Positions 9,309-21,340 of a stretch of 64,000 nucleotides of DNA are shown here, in pieces (the first letter of the stretch is position 1; each line of letters opens with the position of its first letter). The notes below the pieces were generated by a model. It had not been told where the DNA came from. It worked only from the letters and a program-made list of their open reading frames with translations, and made no database searches. The stretch spans positions 1,860,001-1,924,000 of the forward strand of contig CAUWAG010000012.1 in NCBI GenBank assembly GCA_963556695.1, in the 5' to 3' direction. The DNA is from Anthostomella pinea (lineage: Eukaryota > Ascomycota > Sordariomycetes > Xylariales > Xylariaceae). Made by a program: the position numbers and the translations under genes.

Positions 9309-12300
9309 CGTGCGCGCGTGTATGTGTTTGGTGTTGGTGTTGCGTCGGTCGGTGCTCTTCGTAGATGAGTCGTGATTGCCGTAAGTTGGAGCGGTGGGCA
9401 GTTATAGCCTCGGCGAACGGGTGGACTCGAAGGAATCTGGCCAGCCCAAAGCCAGTGGCAAAGGTCGGCTTGCCGCCACGTTTATTATTATTAGGATCGG
9501 GTAGAGAACAGCTCGGGCCAGGATGATCGACAGTGATGATTTCTCTCGCTTCGCTGATGACGGTTGCTCCACTACCAAAACACGTCTAGTCCTGCTCCCA
9601 GCCACTGGCACGTGCTAGTTGTCCGGCAGTGGTAATAGCCGACGGGTTCCAACACTTATTATATAAATAAGGATGGGGCGCCCGAAGACAGGAAAAACAA
9701 TGCGATGTTGTGAATCGGTAGTTTTCTTGGGGTTGTGCGGTAATGACGGTTTGAGCGCGTATGCGGGGTGCTGGAATGTCAAATCAGGTAGACTTATGGT
9801 AGTCGGGAAATTTAATGTCACTCGAAACGCGCGCTCGGATAGCAAGTGTCACAAGGGAGAAAAGAAAGAGGAGGACCTGGGAGACGAGGGATTGGATTCG
9901 ATTTATCACAATGGAATTGAGATGGGATTTGATGCAGACATCGTGGACGGGAGGCACCCATGACACCCTGGCAGGGTGCCTGGCAGCTGGGCCAGGGCAG
10001 GCCAGGGCAGGGCCAGGCTCCGGGGTTGGGTGGGGCCGGCCTACACCTTTCACTGTGACGGTCACGCAACCTATTTGTCGTTCCCTCGACCCTGGAGAGA
10101 TACCTTACCTTATTTTTGCCCGCGTCACTCAACGCTGGTACCCAATCCGCATTGCGTTGGGATTGGGAAGCGCCCAAGCTTCGAAACCACTGCTGTCGAT
10201 ATTCCCGCAAGTAATACGACAAGACAATATCGGCAAAATGGCCAGGGTTCACTGAACGCGGTTCATGATCAGTATGATGCATGTATTTTCTTATTCCCTT
10301 CTTATTCCTTTCTTATTTTGATATCGCAGTCGAGCCCGGAGATGATCGTTTCAGAGACGCACGTGGGGGTCATGAGGGGAGAGAGCTGAAAACATCAAAA
10401 ACACGACGGCAGATGTTCAAGCATCCACACGGGGGACACGACAAGAATCTCACAGATGGTGAGATTTCATGCACGATACCCAACGCCAGATTTGTAATGA
10501 CTACCTATCCAGGCAGACCGGTCCCGGGTCCTCTGGCCCAGTCCAGTAACCAGAGCCTGGACACGAAGTCAGATTGGTATGAAAGCCTCTCCCTTGTCCA
10601 TTGGATGTTCATTGACGCAGTGGTAGTTGACGATGTTGCGTTGCTATCGCGTCTGATAGGTACGGATCGATTGCCGGTCGTACCCTGGTCTCTGTACCTG
10701 CACCTTGCACCATGCACCCTACATCAACCTGGCCCACGTCTACGGTCTACCTAAGGTACCCTTTCATTGAAGTATGTAACGTGATAATAGACCGACATTA
10801 AGCAACCGTCTCTTACACACCTAGCCTCCTGATAAAAGCGAGATATCAAGACGACGTCCAGGCCTGGCGCGCATCAGGTCTGTGCCTCGTGAAGATAGGT
10901 GCGTCACATCCCGCGCAAAATGTCCGCTGCCGAGAGCACCGCAGAGATCCCTGATTCTCTAAGCGTCTCGTCGAACTCGTGCATGTGATTGTGGCTGTTT
11001 GGCTGCTTCAAAGTTCCCATCATTCCAATGTCACTGTTGGTTGCATCGCTCCAATGTCTGTGCCGTGTCGGGGCGCACAGAGGGTGGGGTGTAGCAGTTC
11101 CCCTTTGCGCGCTCTCCTCGATTTCACAACGTCCCCTCACACATGCACCGCAACCTTTTCTCGACAAATTAGGCTCCAGGAATCGAGACGATATTGACGA
11201 GTTGGGCTCCTATCCACGTCTGGCGCTTCCATGCAGAGCAACCTAAGGCGTATCCCCCACCCGGTATGATCGAGGATCTGGTTCTCACTGCAGGTCGCTG
11301 CATGCACCAGCCTTCTTCTTGGGATTGGCATTTCTGATCCTTCAATAGGGCCGCAATATGACCTGTCGCATGTCCGGCCTGTCTCTGATACGCCTGGACA
11401 TAAGGTGGAGTAGTACATCATTCCTCACAAGGCTCATCTCGCAGATCGCCATCGCTCCCTATCATGTCAAGCTCTCGCCTCGTTTATGCCAGTTCGGTAC
11501 CAAGAAACAACCTCCCTCAGGACATTGTCTACGCATCACCTGATTATCTAGCCTAAAATACCACGCCAAAGCGGTCAATGGCTGGCTGTTATCTGCGACG
11601 ATGGGCTCGCATCGACGTCTGTCTCGAGACCAGGTAGATTCTTGAGCAAGGATCTCGAAGACGCCAGCCAACATTGACCACTGAGTACAGCTATCCCAGC
11701 CGATCTCAACTCACCAGTCACTTCCTCAGCTTACCAATCGTGTCGATGTGATGGAGAACAACCTACATGTTTCCAGAGATGAAGTCCAAAGTCTCTCCAG
11801 CATGCACTTGCAGATATGGGTCCATATATCAGTCATGCCGGCCGGCGCAATCTGGCCATCTGCACGCCGCCGAACTCGGCAACTGGCCGCGGATCGTGCT
11901 TCCATGAAGGACGTATTCGAAGCTGTTCCAGCAGAGCTGCGACGTCTAGTCAGATGATGGCCCCGACTTCAGGAAATTATGGTCAACTCACCCTTTCAAA
12001 CCAGATCAGCCCTGTGTTTTCGTTCGAGGGGATGCAAGAAGTGAAATTGACTTCTGAAGCAGCATGTCATGTCGTCTGTGGGCCACGGCTTCTTGGGTCA
12101 GTCGCATCTCCAAGGGGCAGTTCAGCAAGCTCTACTGCTGCTTCACAATCAGGCATGACAATATCCTACTCCGCCGCCAAATGCGCTCACGATTCCCGCC
12201 GGTGGTGTTCATACCAGGGTGTCTCGCACTGATGTGAAACAGTCTGTTGATTACGTACACACGCTTCAAGCCCGCCTTTCTATGCTGGTAGCAGCGCCCA

Positions 12301-13310
12301 GACACGAGCAAGCCGCTTGTTCCCATTTGCTATCTTCAGGTTACCTTGAGACTCATCTCCATGCAGTGCGTGCCCGGCTGGAATACCTCCAACCGGGTGA
12401 TCTGCCTGTTGAGAAATCGTCCTTGCTCGTCAGTTTGTGATACATGGCCAGCAAAGAATAGACCTTGGCAGCCACCATACGTGAAGGCGTCGGTTGGGTT
12501 CGAGAGAATATGTTGCCAGACTGAAGGTATCCGCTGTCGAGGCCCACACCTGCATCTGCCTTCTCCATCCTCACCTTTCCACGACAACAGATACATCATC
12601 GGTCGACTCACCTGTCTGAATATGTCTTCGGTGTTCAAATGGAGAAATCCAGCTACCCCTACCATGATCACAACTCATGCCTCCGTCTTGTACCTACCTT
12701 ATTATCAGGCCTTGTGCGATAGCTAGACTAGCTAGTCGGACTCAGGTCGCCTCGGGCGAGTGGGATGCTTAGATGACGATGGCGGTTCATCGCTGAATGA
12801 TGGACAACTCCGTGACGCCGAAGTTTGGGTTCGATCTGCTGATTCACGCTTCAAAGACACTCTGTCACGATGGGCCCAGGCTGATTTTCCATTACCCCGG
12901 TGGTTTAGTCCGAAAGATGAGTCTAGTTGAATCAGGGTACATACAGCACTCGTTGGAATGAAGCAGGTCTGGTACTACTCACAGGTGCCATGTGTGCTCG
13001 CTGTTTGACAGACCCGAGATCACGAACAAAGAAAAAGGAGCGGGAGGTGACACCAACAACCTCGAGTCACCGCCAACAATTCGGCCAAACGAGAACAAAG
13101 GATCATCCAATATTTCTGTCGACACATAATATGCCTGTGGCTCAAATCGTTCTCCGACTAGTCAAGGCATCCTAAGTTAGGTAGGTCATCGACCGCTCTA
13201 AATCACCATAAATAGCTCCAGACTTGCCCTCAGCCCTCTGATTTCAACTTACCCATTGCTCTGTCCTGTCAAGCACGCATCCGGATATAGTATTCCAGAA
13301 ACTTTCCACG
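9309..13310. other. 4-kb gene-poor intergenic region
   Basis: No open frame here shows a recognisable domain or a consistent spliced model. A short G/C-rich direct repeat with unit GCCAGGGCAG occurs near 9985-10015. The sequence may hold eroded genes, but none can be named. Confidence 0.5.
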
Positions 13311-14100
13311 ATGTCTACCCCGGACTCTACCGAAAGCTCCTCTGACAGCTCCATCGACCATGCCAGCGATCATGCCAGTGATCATGCCAGTGGTCATGCC
13401 AGTGACGATGGCAGTGACGGCTCCACCGAAGATGCCAGTGATGGCTCCAGTGCTTCACTTGAAGACACCGCTGCTGACAGCCCGTATCCGCCACCACCGG
13501 TCCCGCTGCTGACGGGCCATATCTACCACCACCAGTCCCGCCCATTTCCCAAGATGGATAATATCATCGGCACCAACATCTACATCGCCGAGGTCACACA
13601 AGTGAGCCGCTCACTCATCACCATGGGCACGGCTTATGCTGACCCGCTGCCAGGTTCCCGAAAAGATGAGGCCCAACCAGTCGCTGGCGACGCTGGAGAC
13701 CTGGTTCCGAGAACAATCTGGCTTCCTGAAAAACACGCCTGACGCAGTCTTCGTCTACCTTGATGACAGGCCAGATTACAAGCCTAGCCGCGCGTACGTC
13801 AGCGTGAACATGGGGGCGACGTGGCTGTCTACGGAGTACTACATCAAGGCAGCCGACTGGATCAAAAGTACGCCGCGAACCACCTCACATGCCTGTTTAT
13901 CCAAGCCTTGACTAATTAGCAAAGACGTGATCAAAAATGCGCCACTCCCTGACGGAATCGACCGAGCGGGAATGGGATTCGTTAAAGATAACAAGGGGGA
14001 TTTTATGATGTTAGACTTTGCGTGTAGCGAAGGGGCTGAGCTTTTTAATACATATCAGAGCATGTGGGATTCGCACTGTCCTCCAGGTCAAAGAGTTTAA
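13311..14100 (+). CDS. Spliced hypothetical protein with Ser/Asp-rich repeats
   Basis: Three exons fit well: 13311-13601, 13654-13867 and 13925-14100. The introns are 52 and 57 nt with GT...AG ends, and the second has a TGACTAAT branch motif. The product is 226 aa. Its N terminus carries a tandem 12-bp repeat giving (D-H-A-S)n, then Asp/Ser-rich sequence and a Pro-rich stretch. The C-terminal 150 residues look globular (TLETWFREQSGFLKNTPDAV, YVSVNMGATWLSTEYYIKAA). There is no signal peptide. I do not recognise the family. The consistent reading frame across both introns argues that it is real. Confidence 0.62.
13361..13430 (+). repeat. 12-bp tandem coding repeat
   Basis: About five imperfect copies of a unit close to GATCATGCCAGT, encoding Asp-His-Ala-Ser. 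The multiple of three keeps the frame open when copy number changes. Confidence 0.75.
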
Positions 14101-14781
14101 CGATATAAAGGAATCGTTTTAAAGGAGATATAAGAAAAATCCTGGGTTGTTAGAACGGTTCCAAGATGTATGTGACTTCAATATGTGCTAGGGTTTGGAA
14201 GGGGATCGTGCCTAGCTTAGGGTGTTAGAATCGGGTTCGTGGCTGTCGACATACGTCTCGATGTATCTTAGTGCCCGGCATGCTGAGATATTCACATCAA
14301 GCGACTGGTCATACGGTTTCTTGGCAGGACGTCCTAAACCCAGGTACACGCTTCGATCTCCGGATTCTTTCTCATGATTTGTCCGAAGACTGGGTCATCC
14401 ACTGCGCAGTCAGGCCGTGGTGGCGCGAGAAGAGTACTCCTGAATACATGCGATCTCCTCCATCATCACGACCACGTCTGCGAGATACGGGTCATAGCCA
14501 GCCATCTTCACGTTTCACAAGACCAATGAGAAAGAAGCGAGTGTTGCAGATACAGATAGCCGTTGCGTTGCTTCACGTAGACACCCATGCTGGACACGTC
14601 GTCTTCGGGTTCAAGGAGATGGTCAGTCATGAGAAATACGTGTGCTAACTTAGCCCGTGCCGCTTTTACACCCACAATCCGCATCATTGCAACAGAATCG
14701 AACCACAACCTTAGCAGCATGTCTTCTTTCCCCCAGTGCAGCGATTAGGCCTCCGATCCATCTGATCAGATACATCAGCCA
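14101..14781. other. Intergenic, nothing recognised
   Basis: No supported coding frame, RNA gene or repeat is seen between the two flanking genes. Confidence 0.5.
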
Positions 14782-15788
14782 CTAACTGGGCACCATTATA
14801 CCGCCGCTGACTTCAGCTTTCTCAGAGAAGGCCCGGACGTCCATGTCCCCAGCGACCTCGAACTGGTGAAAGCCAAACTCGTCCAGGGGTAGCGTCGAAC
14901 GGGTACCCTGGGCCGGCAGGTTGGGGTCTTCCAGAGGCACCAACACCGATAGTTCCTTGAGATGTGGGAGAGAGTCGACAAGTTGCAAGAGTGACTCAAA
15001 TGGCGCAAATCTGACCCCTGTCTTCGAGATAGCCAGTCTGCGGACATGTGCAAGCCATGGAAGCCCCTGTACGTTCTCCAGCATACTGTCGGTGCTGGCG
15101 TCGACCTGTACCAGGTCAAACTCTGTGTTAAGCAGGATGCGGGTATTGCCCTCCAGGTAACCGTGGCTTCGAAGCAGGCCAGGTTGAATGTTGACGTTCT
15201 TGTACCGTCGACAGAGTGTTCGAGCAACCTGCACGGCTTCTTGGTTGATCAATGGCCGAATGCTGGGCCAGCGTCCCATGACTGCTTCCCCCCGCTGACG
15301 CGACCCGGCTGACATTCTTCTCAGGAGTTCCGCAGCTGCTGGGTGATATTCGATTCTAGAGAGTGGTGTCATCAGCCTCGTGTGGCGCCGCGTATGGGCG
15401 AGGAAGTTGTCTCTTCTGTTGAATGCTTTGGCGCAGAATTTACACTGGCCAGCTGGGCTCGTCTCTTGCGCGCTGAATATCCATCAATATCTCGTCTCTA
15501 CATTCTCGGGCGAGTGACATACGCTATAATATGGTTGTCAAATGACGACGCCGACTGGAAGGGCAGCTCCTCGAAACAAGCTGGGTGCGCACACTTGTAT
15601 GGGTAGCCCCCATTGATAGGCTGCATGCGCGGGGGCTCGAAAAAGGCGTCGAAATGCAATTCTCAGATCATTTGTCGAATCTCTGGTGGCAAGCTGTTGA
15701 ACTGGGTCAACGAGGCTGGCCCTGACATCGTACTCAACGCCGTGGGAAGGCCCGTACTCGAGCCCGTGTTATACCCGTGGACGGGCAT
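14782..15788 (-). pseudogene. C2H2 zinc-finger / 2EXR-like protein, nonsense mutation
   Basis: Reading from an ATG at 15788, the protein has a motif typical of fungal 2EXR-type proteins (FNSLPPEIRQMI). Two zinc-finger-like stretches follow: YKCAHPACFEELPF near 15590, and CKFCAKAFNRRDNFLAHTRRH near 15440-15378. A GT...AG intron of about 80 nt separates them. The remaining 196 residues are an open C-terminal region with no named domain. A TGA at 15663-15665 (minus strand) sits exactly where this motif normally has Trp (PEIR-x-MIW), one transition from TGG. The start is tentative. Apart from that stop the gene looks intact, so inactivation is recent or the first exon is used differently. Confidence 0.6.
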
Positions 15789-16197
15789 ATTGTGAGAGTT
15801 TGAATTACTCCGCAAGGTCGGAATGATGAAACTGGGCGGTCTGCGTGCGGAAGCGTGCCTTCTTATCGGTAGGCTCGTATGCGGACTTGCGCCGGGTCTA
15901 TATCCCTTGCGTTCATCCCTTGCTTCAAGGCCGTGAGGGCACCACTGTCATAGGTCGCGCCTTGCAGGTCATGACTGTGACTGGAACACGCAAGGCACTG
16001 GCTTCTGCACTCCATATCGAGCAACCACAATTGGTGTTCCTTGCTGATATTGGCTGGCACTCTCCGATGGGGTGCGGGAAGAAGCAAAAAACCCGCGATA
16101 CTTGTCCCCTGCACTTGTTTAAAGTACCCAAAGCGTCACACCTTCACCGCCTGACCTTGGTGACACCATTAAACCCCCGGCTTCACGTCTTGAGCAG
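15789..16197. other. Intergenic, nothing recognised
   Basis: No supported gene. It ends at the target duplication of SINE copy 2. Confidence 0.5.
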
Positions 16198-16210
16198 CCG
16201 TCAGCCAATA
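16198..16210. repeat. 13-bp target-site duplication, left (SINE 2)
   Basis: CCGTCAGCCAATA, repeated exactly at 16612-16624. Confidence 0.95.
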
Positions 16211-16611
16211 GTTTGATTGATTGTATTTATCGTGGATACAGTCCCTCCATAGGGCAAACCACGCCTCCCAGAGCCATTGCATCGCAAGGTTGTAAAGGTG
16301 TCAGTCTAGATACATTCAGATCCGCGCACGAGCCTATCCTCGCTATAACGGTACCAACCTGGAGTGACCAGATAGTTTTAGTCAATACCCAAGCACGATT
16401 CCGTCAGAAAAACCTCCTGTCCAGTGACAAAGCGACCCAGTGAATCTCAGTCCTCTGGTGTACACATCGTCCCAGTAGCCGTTCCTGGTTGTCGACTCGC
16501 ACAAGCCGGGTCAGAAGGGGGCCATAGCAGGATTCGAACCCACTTGTTCTCGTCGCCCACCGCACAAACGAGAACACAACCCGGCGCATTTGACCATTGC
16601 GCCATACGGCC
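16211..16611 (-). mobile_element. tRNA-derived SINE, copy 2, with target duplications
   Basis: A 401-bp element reading on the minus strand, flanked by a perfect 13-bp duplication CCGTCAGCCAATA (16198-16210 and 16612-16624). This defines both ends and shows retrotransposition. The tRNA-like head is 16520-16611, again 92 nt. The acceptor strands are at 16605-16611 and 16520-16526, and the B box is at 16530-16540. The 3' end (16211-16400) resembles the LINE 3' end and finishes in a short (AATC)n tail instead of poly(A). Sequence is nearly the same as copy 1, so both are recent relative to LINE copy A. There is no coding capacity. Confidence 0.92.
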
Positions 16612-16624
16612 CCGTCAGCCAATA
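16612..16624. repeat. 13-bp target-site duplication, right (SINE 2)
   Basis: Exact match to 16198-16210. Confidence 0.95.
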
Positions 16625-16907
16625 CGTACTGGTGTAGTCCAGGCGCGGTGCAGCCGTGCGGTCTTCGAGAGCCCTTTTCAAACAGCACGTACTGCTGAAA
16701 TGAGACATGCTTGGCTGCCAGGCCAAACTGAAGATGCATTCCCACACCTTCACGTATTAATTAGGTGGCCAGTCCATATTCAAGCTTTCGTCTGGCATTG
16801 AGAGTTCCACGTGCGTGTTTTGGAGTCCACATATACGGCAAGAGTGTCAATTATGTCTTCACCAGCTACCATCCGCCATGTACCTCTGTTTTTCGTTGAT
16901 CTCATGA

Positions 16908-17355
16908 CTATCGCTGGTCCTCCTCGGCGGGATTCTCCATGGGAGCCTGCTCACCGGCAACCTTGCGTTCCTCCAGCATCGCCTCGAGTCTTGTATGGAA
17001 GATCTGATGTTGAGCAAGTCAGCCATGCATTCATTTCGGTTCGCCAGGAAGATGGACGAGACACGACATACGTGCTCAAGTCCCTGCACTCTCTCCTCCA
17101 TCTCAGCGAAGCGCTCCTCGAGGCTTTTTCAAGCTTTGCTTGGCCCTGGTTCTGTTCGTCGGTGGAAGGTGTCGGCAGAGTGCCGATGGTAAAGGCGACC
17201 TCGTTGATGTGGTCCTTAAGTTCGGCGTGACCCTGCTTCAATCGTCGTATCATCTCTTACAGGATGTCTAGCGGTAGTTCTTCCAGCTGGGTATTGGTGA
17301 GGTCAAGCCCGCGGCTAGGGACAGAAGATTCTCCGTCGTTTCCTGTAGACTCCAT
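16908..17355 (-). pseudogene. Coiled-coil hypothetical protein, probably broken
   Basis: Reading from ATG at 17355, the frame is MESTGNDGE...LEELPLDIL, then a TAA, then heptad-like sequence (EMIRRLKQGHAELKDHINEV). A shift to another frame near an A-run gives LEERFAEMEERVQGLEH, and after a GT...AG intron of about 70 nt the sequence ends IFHTRLEAMLEERK...EEDQR. The charged, leucine-spaced segments suggest a coiled coil. The TAA is one transition from CAA. Alternatively, GTAAGAG at that spot is a 5' splice site and the gene is intact with a longer intron. Family and function are unknown. Confidence 0.4.
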
Positions 17356-18475
17356 GGTGGGCGAGCAAGTGCTAGGCAATGCTCATGTATGATGCAGATT
17401 TGTGTAGCTGATGAAATTTGTTGTGTTGAGAGGTGCGAAGTCCGAGCCAGAGTGTTGGAGTGGTGGTGGGCGGAGTCGTGGTTACATGGAACACGGAAAA
17501 GGAAATTGTGGCGAAGGGGATTAATTGGAGCTATGAATGTAAAGGAAAATTCGTTGCTCGGGAACAACAATGGGTGAAAATTTCTGTCGTCAATGCACGA
17601 GTTATCTAAGTTATCCATCATCAAGGAGACCATAAGCAGTGATCACCCTATTTTGTGTGCAAATATCATTATTGGCTCACTCCATAACTATTCCTCCTTC
17701 AATGCATCATAGCTCGTTCCTGGAGGCGTCGAGGTTACTATATGTAACTTGTAAGAATGGACCGTGACAGAGTGCACGGCTAAAATCACACAGTAGGTCT
17801 TGTGCCTTACTCTCCCGTGACATTTTCTCCGCACATTTAGCATTGCAACTTCTGAACCCATTAGTAAGGCTTCGAGTAAGTAAGTTACAGGATGCCCACT
17901 GGATGGGGCTATATACTGCCTCCAAAAGCAAGTTCGTTCATCATGACCAATATCACCCAGCCATTTAGTTCATATGGTGCAAATGCCCCCGTAGCAAGCA
18001 CAGTCTGACCACAAACATTCATGCGGTATCCTCTCAGCAGCACCCCATAATTCTACCCTGAGTCACTTTGATAGCTTTTAAACACTTCCAAGAGATTTTC
18101 ATCAGCTGTTGTAGTAATTCTCAGTAAATAATGCCATCGATTCAATGTATGAGGTCCATCTACCTATCCAAGCTTACCAGTTCTTCGTCAACTCGGCAGC
18201 TTCTTTGCTATACATAGTTCTACTAGATTCTCCGTGCAATTCACCGACACGTTAGGTTACCACTGCCCTACCCACCTACACCGGGCCGGCTAACTTTTGG
18301 CGTGTTGTATGCCGGCTTCCAAGTTCCCGGTCAACAAGCCATGTACTTGAGGCACTGACAGTTCACTGCGTGGGCCATACGCTACAACCTGAACACCGGC
18401 CCTTGTCGCAATCGGTGCACGTTTTATCGTACAAGTAGGACATATTGGATTGACTGCAGTGGCACTGGGACTGTT
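17356..18475. other. Intergenic, nothing recognised
   Basis: AT-leaning sequence with no convincing open frame. It ends at the left target duplication of LINE B. Confidence 0.5.
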
Positions 18476-18489
18476 AGTTGTGCCTCAAT
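18476..18489. repeat. 14-bp target-site duplication, left (LINE B)
   Basis: AGTTGTGCCTCAAT, repeated at 19833-19846. Confidence 0.95.
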
Positions 18490-19832
18490 TTGTTTGTTTT
18501 TTTGTTTTGTATTTAACGTGGGGGTAGCTCCTCAGTAGTGCAAACCACGCCTCCCAGAGCCTCTGCATCGCAGGGTTGTGGAGGTCTCAAGATAATAAGT
18601 ACAGTCAGTCCCGCTCACGGGCCCATCCCCGTTGTTGCGGCGGTATGACCTTGGGGTCATCTATCTGGTCCTTCAAGGAAGGCTATCTATCAGGGGCAGA
18701 TTGTTGAAAAGAACTTGCTCTTCTCCACGAATTTTGCCCATTCTGTGCTCCTCTCCCCTAAGTATTGTAAACAAGCTGCCCTAGGCGAATGCCTAGGCAG
18801 TAGCCGATTTTTCCCCAGCCTCTTACAAAAGAAAATGTGTTGTGGTGTTTTCTTCTCACCACAGTTGCAGTGATCATTCGAGTCTGTGTGCCCAAAGCGT
18901 TCGTGGTATCTGGCAAAGTCGCCATGTCCAGATCTAGCCGCTAGAAGTCTGTGTAAAGTACTCCTCTTAAAAGATATAAGGTCTCTTTTAGTTACTGTGT
19001 GTGAGTATACTTCTTGATACCTAGATTCTGATTAGTCTTTTTACCATTGATTGAACTCCTTTCTGTCCTTTCTTTTGAGATCTCTCTTGACCCAAGAGAT
19101 TATAGGAAGGCTTGTTATGTCTGTTTCTAGCATGGCACCCTCTTTTATTAATATGTCGGCAGCTTTATTGCCATCAATATCTCTGTGTCCAGGAATCCTC
19201 TTAACGGTCACTCCAGGAGTGTGTGCTGTGGCAAGTTCTTGAAATCGTAGAAAAATATTCTGTGATGTCTCGGGTGGAGTCCCATTGAGCCCATCTATCA
19301 CTGACGTGTTGTCCAGGCAGACATATAGCTGTTTTCCGTGTCCAATTGCCCTGGCTGCTGCAAGACCTTGGAGAGCACTATGGACTTCAGTATCTACTAC
19401 TTCTGCTTGGAGAAGTCTGCCCTTTTCCTGGTATACTTCTTGTGTAGTGCCGCCTTTCCTGATGGTATAACCCCATCCAGTGCGGATTGTGCCTTGGTCA
19501 TCCAACTGTGATCCATCTGAGTAGATGACAAGGTCAGTGTTCACGTTTCTCTCTTGTAACCATTGCTTGAAGAGCTCTGTTTCTTTGTCTTTGTCTTTGC
19601 GGATTGGGCGCTTCTTCCATGATGGCCTGGTAAGTATTGGTCTCTGGAAGTCAGGGACTAGCTGGAAGCTCCTTTGTAGCCTTGTTGGATCCTTGCGAGC
19701 TTGTATTTGGAGCCTGCCAACCAGAGGGTGTCTCTGATCTATTCGTCCTAGTCGGAGGCCGTGACGTCGTCTTATTGACTCTGCAAGAACTCCTGCTGGG
19801 GGAATCTGCGATTCAAAGTGTAAGATATGTCC
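18490..19832 (-). mobile_element. LINE copy B (5'-truncated, RNase H and 3' end)
   Basis: A 1343-bp minus-strand LINE fragment flanked by a 14-bp duplication AGTTGTGCCTCAAT (18476-18489 and 19833-19846). It has the 3' untranslated end with a T/G-rich tail at the left, an RNase H domain reading open at 19041-19544 (DLVIYSDGSQ, PGHRDIDGNKAADIL) and only the tail of the RT region. The truncation is typical of incomplete target-primed reverse transcription. The RNase H region is close to those of copies A, C and D. Confidence 0.95.
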
Positions 19833-19846
19833 AGTTGTGCCTCAAT
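19833..19846. repeat. 14-bp target-site duplication, right (LINE B)
   Basis: Exact match to 18476-18489. It contains the stop codon of the neighbouring minus-strand frame. Confidence 0.95.
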
Positions 19847-20885
19847 GAAGTGAGAAGGCACACACGTAGCTCCAACGCCAGTTTGCTTTGGGCCCCGACT
19901 TGCCCCCGGTACTGTTACCTCGTGCAGTAGACGACGTCCCGGAGGCGTATGCCATGAGGTCGATGTGACCTGTGACCGGGGGAGTCCTTGAATCTTGACC
20001 TTGTGCCGCAGCTCTGCCTATGGTAGCCTTCGATCCTTGACGGGGGGCCGCCTCTGGGCGTGTCTGTAGACTTGTTCCTTGCAAGGCTGCAGCCGTACGA
20101 GATGAGCGATGAACATCGTGACTTAATGTATTCCCTGGTCTAGACGAGGAGGTCGTAGGCTGTTTTGGTCGTGCCTTGGCTGCTTCCGGGTCCTGGAACA
20201 CGGCCTGAGCGTTCAACCGACTGTGCTGTGGGACTGTCCCTGGCGTCATCGGCGGAATTTGGACTGTTCGGTGGCGTTGCGGATAGAGCCCCCGCCGGCT
20301 AAGCAGGCCATTAAGCTTATATAACAGCTTAATCTTACCGAAAGCATGGCTCATATATGGGGCAACCAAAGGACCCCCCTCTTCATCATCGCTTGTGGCA
20401 AGTGGGTTGTCGACTTTGGGCAACATAAATCTTCCTGTGCGTTATTTCGTACTTTATTCGTACGCTGGTCGTCCGAATTTCTATCCACGTTTACCTTATA
20501 CTCTGATATCACGAATGCCTGTCTTTAGCCACGCTTTCTCAAGAGAGTCAAGGGTATCATAATGGCTGCGTGGATACTTACCCAGCTGCAGGAACGTCTG
20601 CATTTGACACAACACCTCGGTAATCCCTTGCTGAAGTTTCTCCTTGTCTTGATGAGAAGCTGTCAGTGACCCTGCTTCGCCGACAGGCAGCTCGGCACCA
20701 TTCTCGTCGCACCATATCTTCACCCTTCCATATTCCTCCAATATTCGCGTTATGTCGAGGGGGTTGTCAGGAACATGACAAGTTGCGGGGTCAAATACAT
20801 CTGATAATTCCCGAAACAAGCTTAAACAACTTGAGGAAAGCTGGGCGACAGACGGGTCGGGCTCTTGCGGGGGAGCGGTCGTCAT
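19842..20885 (-). CDS. Hypothetical protein with fungal helical N-terminal domain
   Basis: The first exon (20885 to about 20496) gives a helical N-terminal region (ILEEYGRVKIWCDENGAELP). It resembles the N-terminal domain common in fungal C2H2 and NLR-type proteins, where related sequences read LKIWG or KLWAGNIGA. The second part (to 19842) is basic, Ser/Thr/Pro-rich and disordered. The two parts join best across a GT...AG intron at about 20435-20485, but that join leaves a TAA just before the donor, again one transition from CAA. The gene may therefore be broken, or the parts may be separate. The stop codon lies within the LINE B target duplication, so the insertion did not remove coding sequence. 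Function unknown. Confidence 0.45.
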
Positions 20886-21340
20886 ACTTGGTCAAGGGTT
20901 ATTGTCCTGCATAAGCCATTGGAATCAGTCCCTGATATCTCCGGGAATCGCAACTGACTTGATAAACTCTCGTTGTATTCGATTCACTTGTGAAATGGCG
21001 AATCTTCCGTTCCTGAGAGTATGGCAAGTGTGGAATGGCGAGCGACTTTCACTCCCCGCACCGGCCCAATAGTCCAGCCGGCGAACGCGATGGAAGTACA
21101 ATTGCGTCAGAAAGCAGCTGATTATCGCTGTCCAGGGAAACACAGCACGTCGGACAGCTGCATGTTTCGTCGGATGTAACCCAGCTAACTTCGAGGGCTG
21201 CCGCGGCTGGATACTCATGATACCCCTCACTTCGTCTTCTGAAGAAGAGCACGTTCAACTCCTATACGCAGCTTTTCGACCGACAACAAGTGTGTTATTT
21301 CTAGGAAAAGGACGAGTTGTATAGTGTCTTTCGTTTATCC
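20886..21340. promoter_or_regulatory. Shared upstream region of two divergent genes
   Basis: The genes at 20885 (minus) and 21341 (plus) point away from each other across 455 bp, so both promoters should lie here. No specific site is recognised. Confidence 0.35.
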
